Assembly: GCA_004173355.1 (NCBI GenBank)
Contig: SEAD01000002.1
Coordinates: 24,790 to 88,789, forward strand
From: Chitinophagaceae bacterium
GTDB lineage: Bacteria > Bacteroidota > Bacteroidia > Chitinophagales > Chitinophagaceae
DNA length: 64,000 nt
Direction of reading: 5' to 3'
Within the stretch, counting starts at the first letter, position 1. Every line of letters begins with the position of its first letter. A program made the translations under genes and the position numbers. The notes under the pieces were generated by a model that saw only the letters and a list, made by a program, of their open reading frames with translations, was not told the DNA's origin and ran no database searches. This document shows positions 17,812 to 27,153 of this stretch, one piece after another.

Positions 17812-20800
17812 ATGAAACGGATTTTCCACCCAATTTGCATCTGTGTGGCTGGATGGATGATGTCCTGCAGCCATCCCGCTACGATGTTTGAAAAAATCAA
17901 TTCATCAGAATCCGGTGTGACATTCATTAACGCTATCCCGGAAAATGATTCCGTGAATGCGCTGGATCTTGTAAATGTGTATAATGGTGGCGGTGTGGGT
18001 ATCGGCGATTTTAACAACGATGGATTACAGGATCTCTATTTTACGGGGAATACTGTTTCCAGCAAACTATATCTCAACAAAGGCGGATTCCGGTTTACGG
18101 ATGTCACAGATGAAGCGGGAGTGGGTGGGCCTGGGAGATGGGCGAGGGGAGTTGCGGTGGTAGATATAAACAACGACGGGCTGATGGACCTGTATGTTTG
18201 CAACACGGTTCATAAAGACCCGATGCGACTCCGCAATATCCTGTATCTCAATACCGGGGTTGACAAAAATGGCTGCCCGCGTTTCCGGGATGCAGCTGCT
18301 GAGTATGGACTCGATATCGCTTTGCAGTCGACAATGGCGACTTTTTTTGATTATGACAATGACGGTGACCTGGATATGTATCTCACCGTCAACAGCGCAT
18401 CCTCGGTTGAAAATCTGTATATATTCAAACCTGCCAGCCAGCAGCTCAGTTCAGAAAGCGCCGGCAAACTCTTCCGGAATGATTTTGACAGTTCCCTCCG
18501 CCATACCGTTTACCACGATGTATCGGTGGCGGCGGGAATTGTGATCGGAGGTTATGGTCACGGTGCAACTGTTTGCGATTTAAATCTGGATGGATGGAAG
18601 GATATTTATGTCACCAATGATTTCCTGCCCAATAATATCCTGTATGTCAATAACCGGGATGGAAGTTTTACTGACAGGTCATCGGAATATTTCAAGCACA
18701 CTTCATACAATGCCATGGGGCAGGATGTGGTTGATATCAGCAACGATGGGCTCGCTGATGTGGTGGAACTTGATATGAGTCCCAGGGACAATTACCGGAG
18801 AAAAATGATGCTGAATGCCAACAGTAACGTTACCTACCAGAATTTTGATTTTTACAAATACCAGTACCAGTATGTACGTAACACGCTACAGTTGAACCTG
18901 GGGCCGCGGGTCCTGCAAAATGACAGTATAGGCGCGCCGGTATTTGGCGATATCGGATTCATGAGTGGGATCGCACAGACGGACTGGAGCTGGACACCGG
19001 TCGTAACCGATTTTGACAACGATGGCTTTCGCGATATCATTGTAACGAACGGCTTTCCCAAGGACGTGACCGATCATGACTTTATCTTTTATCGTGATAA
19101 GGTGTCTGCCGGTACGCCGAAGGCCAGCATTCTCAGCCAGATTCCGGAGGTCAAACTGCATAATTATGCTTTCCGGAACAACAGTGCTTTCGGATTTTCA
19201 GACGTTACGGTTAAGTGGGGATTATCGACGCCTTCCTTCTCCAATGGTGCTGTGTATTCAGATCTCGACAATGATGGGGATATGGATATGGTCATCAGCA
19301 ATATCAATGACCAGGCATTTATTTACCGGAATACCACCCGTGATAAACCAGATACAATCAGCAACTATCTCCAGATCCGGTTCAAAGGTGACGCTGGTAA
19401 CAGGAATGGCCTTGGTGCATTTGCCACGCTGTTTTATGACCATGGCAGGCAACAGGTGGTGGAAAATAATCCATACCGGGGTTATTTATCATCCATGCAG
19501 AGTATTGCACATTTCGGTCTCGGCAGGACATCAGTGGTGGATTCCGTGGTGATCCGGTGGATTGGCAACAGGAAGCAGGTGCTTCGGAATGTGGCGGTAA
19601 ACCAGGTCCTGGAGGTCGATGCATCCAATGCCACCGCAGCAGACTCCTGGCAACAACCCATATTGGCTGCCAGCAGCATCTTTACGGATATTACCGGTTC
19701 TTCCGGTATCACGTACAGGCACAAGGACTTTGATTTTATTGATTTTAATATCCAGTCAACATTGCCGCACAAACTATCGGAATACTGCCCTGCGCTTGCT
19801 GCGGGGGATGTTGACGGCAATGGCCTGGACGATCTGGTCGTGGGTGGCAATGCGGTATACCATGCACAGGTATTGCTGCAGCAGCCTGATGGAAAATTTA
19901 TCCAGCAGGAAATCCCGACAGGGGAACCCGGAAAAAACGCCGGCTTCAAAGATGCGGGTATCCTGTTGTTCGATGCAAATGGCGATGGGCTGGACGATCT
20001 CTATATTGCCAGTGGAGGATACAAAGCCGCTTCCGGCAGTACAGACTACCAGGACCGTTTTTATCTTAATGCAGGGCAGGGCAAATTCAGATTGCAGCCA
20101 GGTGTTTTGCCGGTAAACCACACCAGCAAAATGTGTGTCCGTTCATCCGATATCAACGGTGATGGCAAACCCGACCTGTTCGTATCGGGGCGGGTCGATC
20201 CCTGGAAATACCCAGCACCCGTCAGTAGTTTTATTTTCAGGAACGATTCAGACAAAGACCATATCAGGTTTACTGATATTACCGATGAAGTGGCGCCCGG
20301 ACTCAGGGATATCGGCCTGGTATGTGATGCAATTTTTACCGACTTCGATAATGACCAGGAGACAGATCTCGTCCTGGCCGGGGAATGGATGCCGGTTACG
20401 TTTCTGAAAAACACGAAAGGCCGCTTCACGAATGTCACCCCGGAATCCGGTGTCGGACATCTTACCGGCTGGTGGGGGTCGATCGTCGCGGGTGATTTCC
20501 GCCACACCGGAAGGATTGATTACATAGTAGGTAACACCGGGATCAACAGTCTTTACCAGCCGGATGAAGAGTATCCCGTGTTTATTACCGCGAAGGATTT
20601 TGATAAAAACGGCAGTTTCGTGGCAGTTCCGTCATTGTTTCTGCAGGACAAAGACGGCGGGGCACTGAAGGAATTCCCGGCTCATGGCCGCGACGATATC
20701 ATTGAACGCATTCCAACCATGAAGAAACGGTTTGACCAATACCAGGCGTTTGCGAAAAGTACCATGTCGGAAATATTCACCGCTGCACAATTCAAGGATG

Positions 20801-21387
20801 CGTTGCGGCTCAGGGTGAACACTTCAAAATCCTGTTTTTTGCGTAATGACGGTAATGGGAGATTTACCGTTCTGCCACTGCCGGATTTAGCCCAGGTATC
20901 GGTGATCAACGGTATGGTTGCTGATGATTTTGATGGCGACGGAAATGTCGATGTGCTTGTGAATGGAAACGATTATGGAACGGATGTTTCTGTTGGGCGG
21001 TACGATGCATTAAACGGCCTGCTGCTTAAAGGCCGAGGTGATGGCAGCTTTACTCCCTTATCGATCCTGGAGAGCGGGATTTACATACCGGGTAACGGAA
21101 AAGCGCTGGTGAAACTCCGGGGTAGCAATGGCCAGTACCTGATTGCTGCTTCGCAGAACCAGGCGCCCCTGAAATTGTATGAACTGAAACGGAAACAACG
21201 GATTATTCAACTGGACAGGGATGATGTGAATGCGCTGATTCATTTTACTGATGGCCGGATCCGGCTCGAGGAATTTTACTATGGGCATTCATTTATTTCC
21301 CAGTCTGCAAGGTTTATGGCTGTTCCGGAAAATGTGAACAGCATAGTAATCACAAAACGGAACGGCGTGGGAAGACATATCCGATAG
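17812..21387 (+). CDS. FG-GAP/VCBS repeat lipoprotein with ASPIC/UnbV domain
   Basis: This 1191-residue exported protein begins with a lipoprotein signal (WMMSCSH). It has many Asp-rich FG-GAP/VCBS calcium-binding repeats, for example GIGDFNNDGLQDLYF (about 62-76), DYDNDGDLDMYL, DLDNDGDMDMVI, DVDGNGLDDLVV and DDFDGDGNVDVLV. These predict one or two beta-propellers. An ASPIC/UnbV module sits in the middle (about 520-600: LGAFATLFYDHGRQQVVENN, HFGLGR). Proteins of this build are common beside SusCD pairs in Chitinophagaceae, but no enzymatic role is established. A role in surface glycan binding or adhesion is inference. A terminator separates it from SusD. Confidence 0.85.
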   Translation: MKRIFHPICICVAGWMMSCSHPATMFEKINSSESGVTFINAIPENDSVNALDLVNVYNGGGVGIGDFNNDGLQDLYFTGNTVSSKLYLNKGGFRFTDVTDEAGVGGPGRWARGVAVVDINNDGLMDLYVCNTVHKDPMRLRNILYLNTGVDKNGCPRFRDAAAEYGLDIALQSTMATFFDYDNDGDLDMYLTVNSASSVENLYIFKPASQQLSSESAGKLFRNDFDSSLRHTVYHDVSVAAGIVIGGYGHGATVCDLNLDGWKDIYVTNDFLPNNILYVNNRDGSFTDRSSEYFKHTSYNAMGQDVVDISNDGLADVVELDMSPRDNYRRKMMLNANSNVTYQNFDFYKYQYQYVRNTLQLNLGPRVLQNDSIGAPVFGDIGFMSGIAQTDWSWTPVVTDFDNDGFRDIIVTNGFPKDVTDHDFIFYRDKVSAGTPKASILSQIPEVKLHNYAFRNNSAFGFSDVTVKWGLSTPSFSNGAVYSDLDNDGDMDMVISNINDQAFIYRNTTRDKPDTISNYLQIRFKGDAGNRNGLGAFATLFYDHGRQQVVENNPYRGYLSSMQSIAHFGLGRTSVVDSVVIRWIGNRKQVLRNVAVNQVLEVDASNATAADSWQQPILAASSIFTDITGSSGITYRHKDFDFIDFNIQSTLPHKLSEYCPALAAGDVDGNGLDDLVVGGNAVYHAQVLLQQPDGKFIQQEIPTGEPGKNAGFKDAGILLFDANGDGLDDLYIASGGYKAASGSTDYQDRFYLNAGQGKFRLQPGVLPVNHTSKMCVRSSDINGDGKPDLFVSGRVDPWKYPAPVSSFIFRNDSDKDHIRFTDITDEVAPGLRDIGLVCDAIFTDFDNDQETDLVLAGEWMPVTFLKNTKGRFTNVTPESGVGHLTGWWGSIVAGDFRHTGRIDYIVGNTGINSLYQPDEEYPVFITAKDFDKNGSFVAVPSLFLQDKDGGALKEFPAHGRDDIIERIPTMKKRFDQYQAFAKSTMSEIFTAAQFKDALRLRVNTSKSCFLRNDGNGRFTVLPLPDLAQVSVINGMVADDFDGDGNVDVLVNGNDYGTDVSVGRYDALNGLLLKGRGDGSFTPLSILESGIYIPGNGKALVKLRGSNGQYLIAASQNQAPLKLYELKRKQRIIQLDRDDVNALIHFTDGRIRLEEFYYGHSFISQSARFMAVPENVNSIVITKRNGVGRHIR

Positions 21388-21427
21388 CCCCGCGGCAATC
21401 CCGGATCCGGATAATCCGATAACGATT

Positions 21428-21469
21428 TAAGCAGTGTTGAGTGCTGGTAGGGTAAATAACCACTGCTTA
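21428..21469. terminator. Hairpin between convergent genes
   Basis: TAAGCAGTG (21428-21436) and CACTGCTTA (21461-21469) are perfect 9-bp arms around a 24-nt loop. The right arm contains the CE2 stop codon. No long T-run follows on either side, so termination strength is uncertain. Confidence 0.4.
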
Positions 21470-22573
21470 TTCCTGCAGTAATTGCCTGTACACCGGTATT
21501 AATTCTTCTGCGAGAATCGCATGATCCTCTACACCCGGATGTCCGGAACAGCCGCGTGGCATCATCTGTCTGAAATAGTATAGCCGGGCAGGTTTTGCTT
21601 CGGGAAAGAGTCTGTCTACCGAAGTTTTTACTGCAGCAATACAGTTTTGCAGGGTTATTCTTTTCGCTCCACCCATCATCGGACTGCTCAGTAACAGTAT
21701 TTTTGCGTCAGGATACCTTGATTTTACCAGTTTTACGAACTGAATATAGGTATCGACGAACCGGGTACTGTCGAAGGGTAACCGTTTTGTTTTACCATCA
21801 CCATCACTGAAATCGTTGGTGCCTAATCCGATACTGACAATGGCGGGGGAATACTGTTTAAAGTTCCATACATCCTGGTCCCCTGCCGTCAGCCTTAGTT
21901 TTTCATACACCATTGGCAGGGTGGGCCCCTCGCTGTTCCAGTTCCGGTAAATCCCGTAGCCACTGATACTGCTCATCAGGAAATTAACATTCAATGCTCT
22001 CGCTACCCTGGGCCCATACGCCATGTATGCATTATGCTGGTCATGGTACTGACCCGTGCCGCAGGGCACTTCTGATGGATCGGCTGCAGCTCCGCAGGTA
22101 ATACTGTTGCCAATAAACTCTATCAGTGGTGCAGGCGTTTTTTCTATTGCCTTAATATTTCCGGCAGCGATTTTATGGATAAATACTGGTCCCGTTTGTG
22201 CTTCCGTAGCTTTATAAATCCAGACTGTGTGTTTTCCTTGGCCATTCCCGGCAATGGTTACGGGCGATTGTATGTTTCCTTCAATCCTGATTCGCTTCTG
22301 GTACACGCCATCTATTTCATATTGCAGGTAATTATGACCACCCTGTACGGATGCATAGACCTGGCATTCCTTCCCAATAAAAGTAAAACCAATGTGTGAC
22401 GCAGAGCTGATCAGTTCCAGTCCGCCGGTTTCTGAAATAGCGGTCCTCCCGAATGGATACATGGATGAAGCCGGTAAAACATCCCGCGATGACGAACCGG
22501 ATTGACTTCCGGTAGCACATCCGGTAAGCAGTAAAGCCAGGACTACGATAGAAAGTGCAGGGTTCTGTCTCAT
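21467..22573 (-). CDS. CE2-family carbohydrate acetylesterase (lipoprotein)
   Basis: This 368-residue esterase probably removes acetyl groups from acetylated glucomannan. It has a lipobox LLTGC (Cys19), an N-terminal jelly-roll (about 40-145) and a C-terminal SGNH hydrolase domain, the CE2 arrangement. Catalytic blocks are GNSIT (Ser157), GTND (Asn253) and SGHPG (His345). The sequence after the lipid Cys (ATGSQSG) lacks the acidic export signal of surface lipoproteins, so it probably faces the periplasm. Its ATG overlaps the GH5 stop by 4 bp (ATGA), so the two are co-translated. Confidence 0.9.
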   Translation of the reverse strand: MRQNPALSIVVLALLLTGCATGSQSGSSSRDVLPASSMYPFGRTAISETGGLELISSASHIGFTFIGKECQVYASVQGGHNYLQYEIDGVYQKRIRIEGNIQSPVTIAGNGQGKHTVWIYKATEAQTGPVFIHKIAAGNIKAIEKTPAPLIEFIGNSITCGAAADPSEVPCGTGQYHDQHNAYMAYGPRVARALNVNFLMSSISGYGIYRNWNSEGPTLPMVYEKLRLTAGDQDVWNFKQYSPAIVSIGLGTNDFSDGDGKTKRLPFDSTRFVDTYIQFVKLVKSRYPDAKILLLSSPMMGGAKRITLQNCIAAVKTSVDRLFPEAKPARLYYFRQMMPRGCSGHPGVEDHAILAEELIPVYRQLLQE

Positions 22574-23562
22574 TTTGTAATCTCGGATTTGGTTGTTTTT
22601 TGATCGTATTCGCGCAACAGTTGCCTGGCCCGTTTACCGGAAGGTTTTAACTCCTGCTCTTTCCAGCCTCCTGTTGAAGAAGCCTTTTTAGTAAGCACGG
22701 AACAGGTTTCATCTTTATCGGCTACTGACCATGTTATCCAGCTGACCAGGTTCGTTTCGCACCAATCGATCCACCGGGTCCATTCTTCATCATTGACCGG
22801 CCCATCACCTGTGGCTTCCATGCCTGCTGATTCGGATATAAATATGGGTATGCCTTTTTTCAGGGCATAGTCGCATCTGTCTCGTAACTGCTGTTTGTGG
22901 GTTGCGGCGTAAAAATGAACGGTGTACATGATATTGCTGTACCCCTGCAACGGGTCATCTGCAACTATATGTATGTCCTGGTCCCAGTGCGGGCTCCCGA
23001 CCAGGATGATATTATCCGGATCAACCGCCCGGATAGCCTTGATAATTTCGGCGGAATAGGTCTTTACATCTTCCCAGCTTTCTTCATCGGGTTCATTGAA
23101 TATTTCATAAATAACATTCGGGAAATTGCCATACCTGGCTGCCATTTCAGTGAAAAAATCTTTTGCCTCAGCGGTCTGGATATTGTGACTGTGCCAGTCG
23201 ATAATTACATAAATGCCGGCTTCAATGGCAGCATCGACAACTGCTTCTATTTTTGCACGGGAGCCTTCCGGGTTTTTAAGGTAACCTCCATCTGGTTCGA
23301 TGCCCATGGCGGCACGCACCACTGTGGCCTTCCAGTCATTGGCAAGCCATTGCACTGCACCTTTATTATAGAATCTCGGCCAGAAATTATGCCAGCCGAA
23401 GCTCATCCCCCGCAGCACGATGGGCTCGTCTTTTACGTTCAGCAATTGGATCCCGCTGACCTTCAGTTTGCCGTTTTGATTGACTGGTTGGGCCATGGCA
23501 ACAATCGCACACAACAGGATAAAGGGTAATAAAACTACTCGCATAACAGGCATTTGTTTCAT
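22570..23562 (-). CDS. Secreted GH5 endo-beta-1,4-glucanase-like enzyme
   Basis: This 330-residue enzyme is of the cellulase type of GH5 (resembling subfamily 2). A signal peptide ends near AMAQ (residue 25). The catalytic acid/base is Glu157 in IFNEPDEES and the nucleophile Glu244 in ISESAGM; DWHSHN and VHFYAATH are the neighbouring barrel motifs. In a glucomannan system it could cut at glucosyl positions of the mixed backbone. It is the first gene of a two-gene unit with CE2. It is transcribed divergently from SusC 2 across a 419-bp gap with a near-perfect palindrome. Confidence 0.9.
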   Translation of the reverse strand: MKQMPVMRVVLLPFILLCAIVAMAQPVNQNGKLKVSGIQLLNVKDEPIVLRGMSFGWHNFWPRFYNKGAVQWLANDWKATVVRAAMGIEPDGGYLKNPEGSRAKIEAVVDAAIEAGIYVIIDWHSHNIQTAEAKDFFTEMAARYGNFPNVIYEIFNEPDEESWEDVKTYSAEIIKAIRAVDPDNIILVGSPHWDQDIHIVADDPLQGYSNIMYTVHFYAATHKQQLRDRCDYALKKGIPIFISESAGMEATGDGPVNDEEWTRWIDWCETNLVSWITWSVADKDETCSVLTKKASSTGGWKEQELKPSGKRARQLLREYDQKTTKSEITK

Positions 23563-23981
23563 AAAAGCATTTTTTGGGAAGTCAATCGATACATGGCTGC
23601 TTCAAATATCCCCCCTTCGGTCTGTTGTACCAATGCACCAAGGCAATCCGCCAAATTTGTATTATAAACTGATAAATAAATATTACTCCCGGCAGCTATT
23701 CGTTTTTTTCAGATTGCTGTCACCCGGATGCATCAGGGTGACACTATCGCGACTTGTTTCCTCAATGACCGATGGAACTGTTAACTGCCGGGCAGGCTAA
23801 GATAGTATTGTTGCGGTTGAACCCGGCATGTATACAAACAATGGCCTTCTTGCGGGCCGGCCTGGGGGGCGGAAACAATCGGCGGATCTTTTACGATTAA
23901 AAAATACGAACAATGGATAAAAAAGTACAATCGCTGGGAGGAAATTTCACATAATTTCATTTCTTCAACTAAGCTAGCTAT
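23563..23981. other. Divergent control region between GH5/CE2 and SusC 2
   Basis: No gene is visible in this 419-bp stretch. Its main feature is the 26-bp palindrome at 23718-23743. Both ends are A/T-rich and could hold promoters for the two directions, but I cannot fix -33/-7 boxes. Confidence 0.5.
23718..23743. promoter_or_regulatory. Near-perfect 26-bp palindrome, candidate operator
   Basis: Arms TGTCACCC (23718-23725) and GGGTGACA (23736-23743) enclose the perfect palindrome GATGCATC (23727-23734). In all, 24 of 26 positions are self-complementary. No T-run follows, which argues against a terminator and for a dimeric regulator site serving both divergent units. Confidence 0.55.
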
Positions 23982-26900
23982 ATGATTAAAAAAGTACTCC
24001 GGAAGGGGCTTTTGCTCTTCGTGCTCGTCCTCTTCTTTCACAGCTCCTGGTCGCAGGCACGAACAATTACCGGCCGTGTCCTTGGCGACAACGGTTCCCC
24101 TCTTGCCGGTGCCACCATTTCCGTTAAAAACGCCGGTCTCAACACCAGCACCGACAGCATCGGTGCATTTACGCTGACAATTCCTGCCACAGCCCGCACC
24201 CTCGTTGTGAGTTATGTCGGCAGTGATACCCGCGAAGTGCAGCTTGGTAGCAGCAATACGGTTACAATCACCCTGACGGGCAACGCCGCAACCCTTGGTG
24301 ATGTTGTGGTGGTGGGTTATGGTAAGGCCAGGAAGGCAAATCTTACCACTGCCCAGACGTCCATTAGCTCCAAAGACATCGACAGGACAGTGAATACCAC
24401 CGTGGAACAGGCATTGCAGGGGCGTGCGGCCGGCGTGTATGTTACACAGAACTCGGGTCAGCCCGGTGGCGGCATATCTGTAAATATCCGTGGTATCAGT
24501 TCGATTACGGGAAATACCGAGCCTCTTTACGTGATTGACGGCGTGCAGCTTCCGGGTAACGGGTCTGCCAATGCTTCCAATAACCTGGCTGGCCTCAACC
24601 CTGCCGATATTGAGGATATGCAGATATTACAGGGGCCTTCTGCTACCGCAATTTATGGTTCACGTGCTACCAACGGGGTTATCCTTATCACTACCAAACG
24701 GGGCAAAAGCGGTGAAGCGCGGGTAAACTATGGTTACCAGTACAACCTGCAGACACCGCCTGAGAGGATTGACGTGATGGATCTTCGCCAGTATGCTGAA
24801 ATGCAGATCGGCTATAAGGCGATCGCAGGTGGTAATGTGATCGGTAATTTGCTGGATCCTTCATTGCTGGGTCCTGGCACTGACTGGCAGAAGGAGCTGT
24901 TCAACAATGCCGCGATGCAGAAACACCAGTTGAGTCTCAGCGGTGGCAGTAATAATACTACCTATTATATGTCGGGTGAATACCTGAAGCAGGATGGGGT
25001 GGCCGTTGGATCCGGGTTTGACAGGTACAGTTTTCGTATAAACCTGGATAACAAACCACGGGAGTGGATCAATATCGGCGCCAATCTTAGTTTCAACCAG
25101 ACCAATGAAGTGATTACAGCCGGCCAGAACGGACTTATTACAAGTGCTATCCAGTTAAGCCCCGAGGTGCCGGTTACAAATCTCAATGGAAGCTGGGGTG
25201 GTGGTGACCTTTCGAATCCCGCGCACCAGTTTTCGCCGGTCAATCCTATCGCGATTTCGAATCTTACAACCAACAACAATACAAAAAAGCAATTCCTGGG
25301 TGGTTTGAATCTCGGCATCAATGTGACGAAAGGGCTGGTGCTGAGGAGCTCTTTCAACACGAATATTGGGTATGGCAACTCTACTTTTTTCCAGCCCGTG
25401 TACGCAATTGGCTGGGCGATCAATGCTACGGCTGCGCTGGATAATGGTACCAGCCAGAGTACATACTGGAACTGGAATCAGTTGGCCGAATACAACCGTC
25501 AGTTTGGCAAACATAACATCGGCCTGATGGCGAGTCATGAGGCGCAGGCATCCAATTGGAAAAACGTGGGTGCAAGGAGAACAGGTTTCCTGACCAACGA
25601 TATCCTTGACCTGAATGCGGGAGACGCCACCACGGCAAGCAATACCGGCGGGTCCGGGCAATGGGCAATGGAATCATACCTTGCAAGGGCCAATTACAAT
25701 TACGATAATCGTTACCTGATCACCGGAACGGTCCGCAGGGATGGATCAGTGAATTTCGGACCGGAAAAGCGTTGGGGTACCTTCCCCTCCGTATCGGCCG
25801 CTTGGAGGGTAAGCCAGGAGGAATTCTTTAATATCCCGATGATCAGCGAGCTGAAACTCAGGCTGGAAACCGGACTCACGGGTAACCAGGGTGGTGGTAA
25901 TGCCGGTATTTATTCCCCTCTCGCAGCCGGCGCAAGTCCGTGGGGAACCAGTTTCCTTTCATCGGTTTACCCCAACAAAGCCTTACAGTGGGAGGAAACA
26001 AACACCAAAAACATTGGTGTGAATGTAGGGCTGTTTAAAAACAGGATTTCGCTGGAAGCGGATTACTACATAAAGAACACTGACAATATGATCCTGTCTG
26101 CATCAATTCCCTGGTATATGGGATCGAATGGCACCGCCGCCATCCAGCCACCGCAGGTCAATGCGGGTTCGCTGCAGACCAAGGGATGGAGCTTCACCCT
26201 GAATACAACCAACGTAGTTACCAAGGATTTTAAATGGGAATCAAACTTCAACATCTCCCACTTCAAAACAGTCATTAAAAGCCTGAATTCAGATAATGGA
26301 TTCCTGGAACGGCAGTCATGGTGGCTCAACCAGCCGGATCCATGGTCCCAGCGCTCTTCCATTGGTATGCAACCCTGGTTGTTTCGCGGATATATCGAGG
26401 AAGGAATTTTCACTTCCGTGGATGAAATCAATAAAAGTGCTGTGCCAGTGGATAATAACGGCGTAAGGCGGCCAACTTCCGAAACCAATGGGATCTGGGT
26501 TGGGGATGTGAAGTTCAAGGATATAAATGGTGATGGTGTTATAACCAGTGACGACAAAACCTATATCGGGAACCCCTGGCCGAAACTTTTCGGCGGGTTT
26601 ACCAACTCGTTCAGCTATAAGGGCTTTGAATTAAGCGTCCTGATCACGGGATCGTATGGCAATGACATCTACAACTTCATCGCCTGGGAGAATTCCAATC
26701 CCAACAATATCAATCTCGGACGCAACATGATGAGACATGCATATGATTATGCAAAAGTGGCGCTCGATAATGATGGCAACCCGATGCTGCTCAACCCGGA
26801 AACGGATGTGGCGCGGATCATTCCCGGAGTAGATGTGAACGGCAACAATGCACGTCAGACATCTAAATGGGTGGAAGACGGCTCATATATCCGGCTGAAA

Positions 26901-27143
26901 AACGTTTCGTTGTCTTACAGCCTCCCTAATTCCCTCATGTCACGCCAGAAACTCGTAAGGGGAATACGCGCCACTGTGGGTGTGCAGAACCTGGCTACCA
27001 TCACTGGTTATTCCGGTTTTGATCCGGAGATCGGATCGTATACCGGTCCCAACGCCAGTGGAGATGGCGGGGCTATCGGTCTTGATTATGGCCGTTATCC
27101 TTTAACCCCTATTTACACATTCAGCGTGAATGTTAACTTTTAA
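23982..27143 (+). CDS. SusC/RagA-type TonB-linked outer-membrane transporter (pair 2)
   Basis: This 1053-residue outer-membrane transporter has a signal peptide to about WSQA (residue 24). It then has a carboxypeptidase-D-like domain (ITGRVLGDNGSPLAGATISV, about 28-110), the signature VGYGKARKANLTTAQTSI, a plug (LYVIDGVQLPG; GPSATAIYGSRATNGVILITT) and a barrel ending in FSVNVNF. The SusC motif is slightly divergent (ANLTTA rather than DLTGAV). It heads a four-gene set with SusD and two surface glycan-binding proteins and is probably the main importer of galactoglucomannan fragments. Confidence 0.95.
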   Translation: MIKKVLRKGLLLFVLVLFFHSSWSQARTITGRVLGDNGSPLAGATISVKNAGLNTSTDSIGAFTLTIPATARTLVVSYVGSDTREVQLGSSNTVTITLTGNAATLGDVVVVGYGKARKANLTTAQTSISSKDIDRTVNTTVEQALQGRAAGVYVTQNSGQPGGGISVNIRGISSITGNTEPLYVIDGVQLPGNGSANASNNLAGLNPADIEDMQILQGPSATAIYGSRATNGVILITTKRGKSGEARVNYGYQYNLQTPPERIDVMDLRQYAEMQIGYKAIAGGNVIGNLLDPSLLGPGTDWQKELFNNAAMQKHQLSLSGGSNNTTYYMSGEYLKQDGVAVGSGFDRYSFRINLDNKPREWINIGANLSFNQTNEVITAGQNGLITSAIQLSPEVPVTNLNGSWGGGDLSNPAHQFSPVNPIAISNLTTNNNTKKQFLGGLNLGINVTKGLVLRSSFNTNIGYGNSTFFQPVYAIGWAINATAALDNGTSQSTYWNWNQLAEYNRQFGKHNIGLMASHEAQASNWKNVGARRTGFLTNDILDLNAGDATTASNTGGSGQWAMESYLARANYNYDNRYLITGTVRRDGSVNFGPEKRWGTFPSVSAAWRVSQEEFFNIPMISELKLRLETGLTGNQGGGNAGIYSPLAAGASPWGTSFLSSVYPNKALQWEETNTKNIGVNVGLFKNRISLEADYYIKNTDNMILSASIPWYMGSNGTAAIQPPQVNAGSLQTKGWSFTLNTTNVVTKDFKWESNFNISHFKTVIKSLNSDNGFLERQSWWLNQPDPWSQRSSIGMQPWLFRGYIEEGIFTSVDEINKSAVPVDNNGVRRPTSETNGIWVGDVKFKDINGDGVITSDDKTYIGNPWPKLFGGFTNSFSYKGFELSVLITGSYGNDIYNFIAWENSNPNNINLGRNMMRHAYDYAKVALDNDGNPMLLNPETDVARIIPGVDVNGNNARQTSKWVEDGSYIRLKNVSLSYSLPNSLMSRQKLVRGIRATVGVQNLATITGYSGFDPEIGSYTGPNASGDGGAIGLDYGRYPLTPIYTFSVNVNF

Positions 27144-27153
27144 AGAATCAGCA

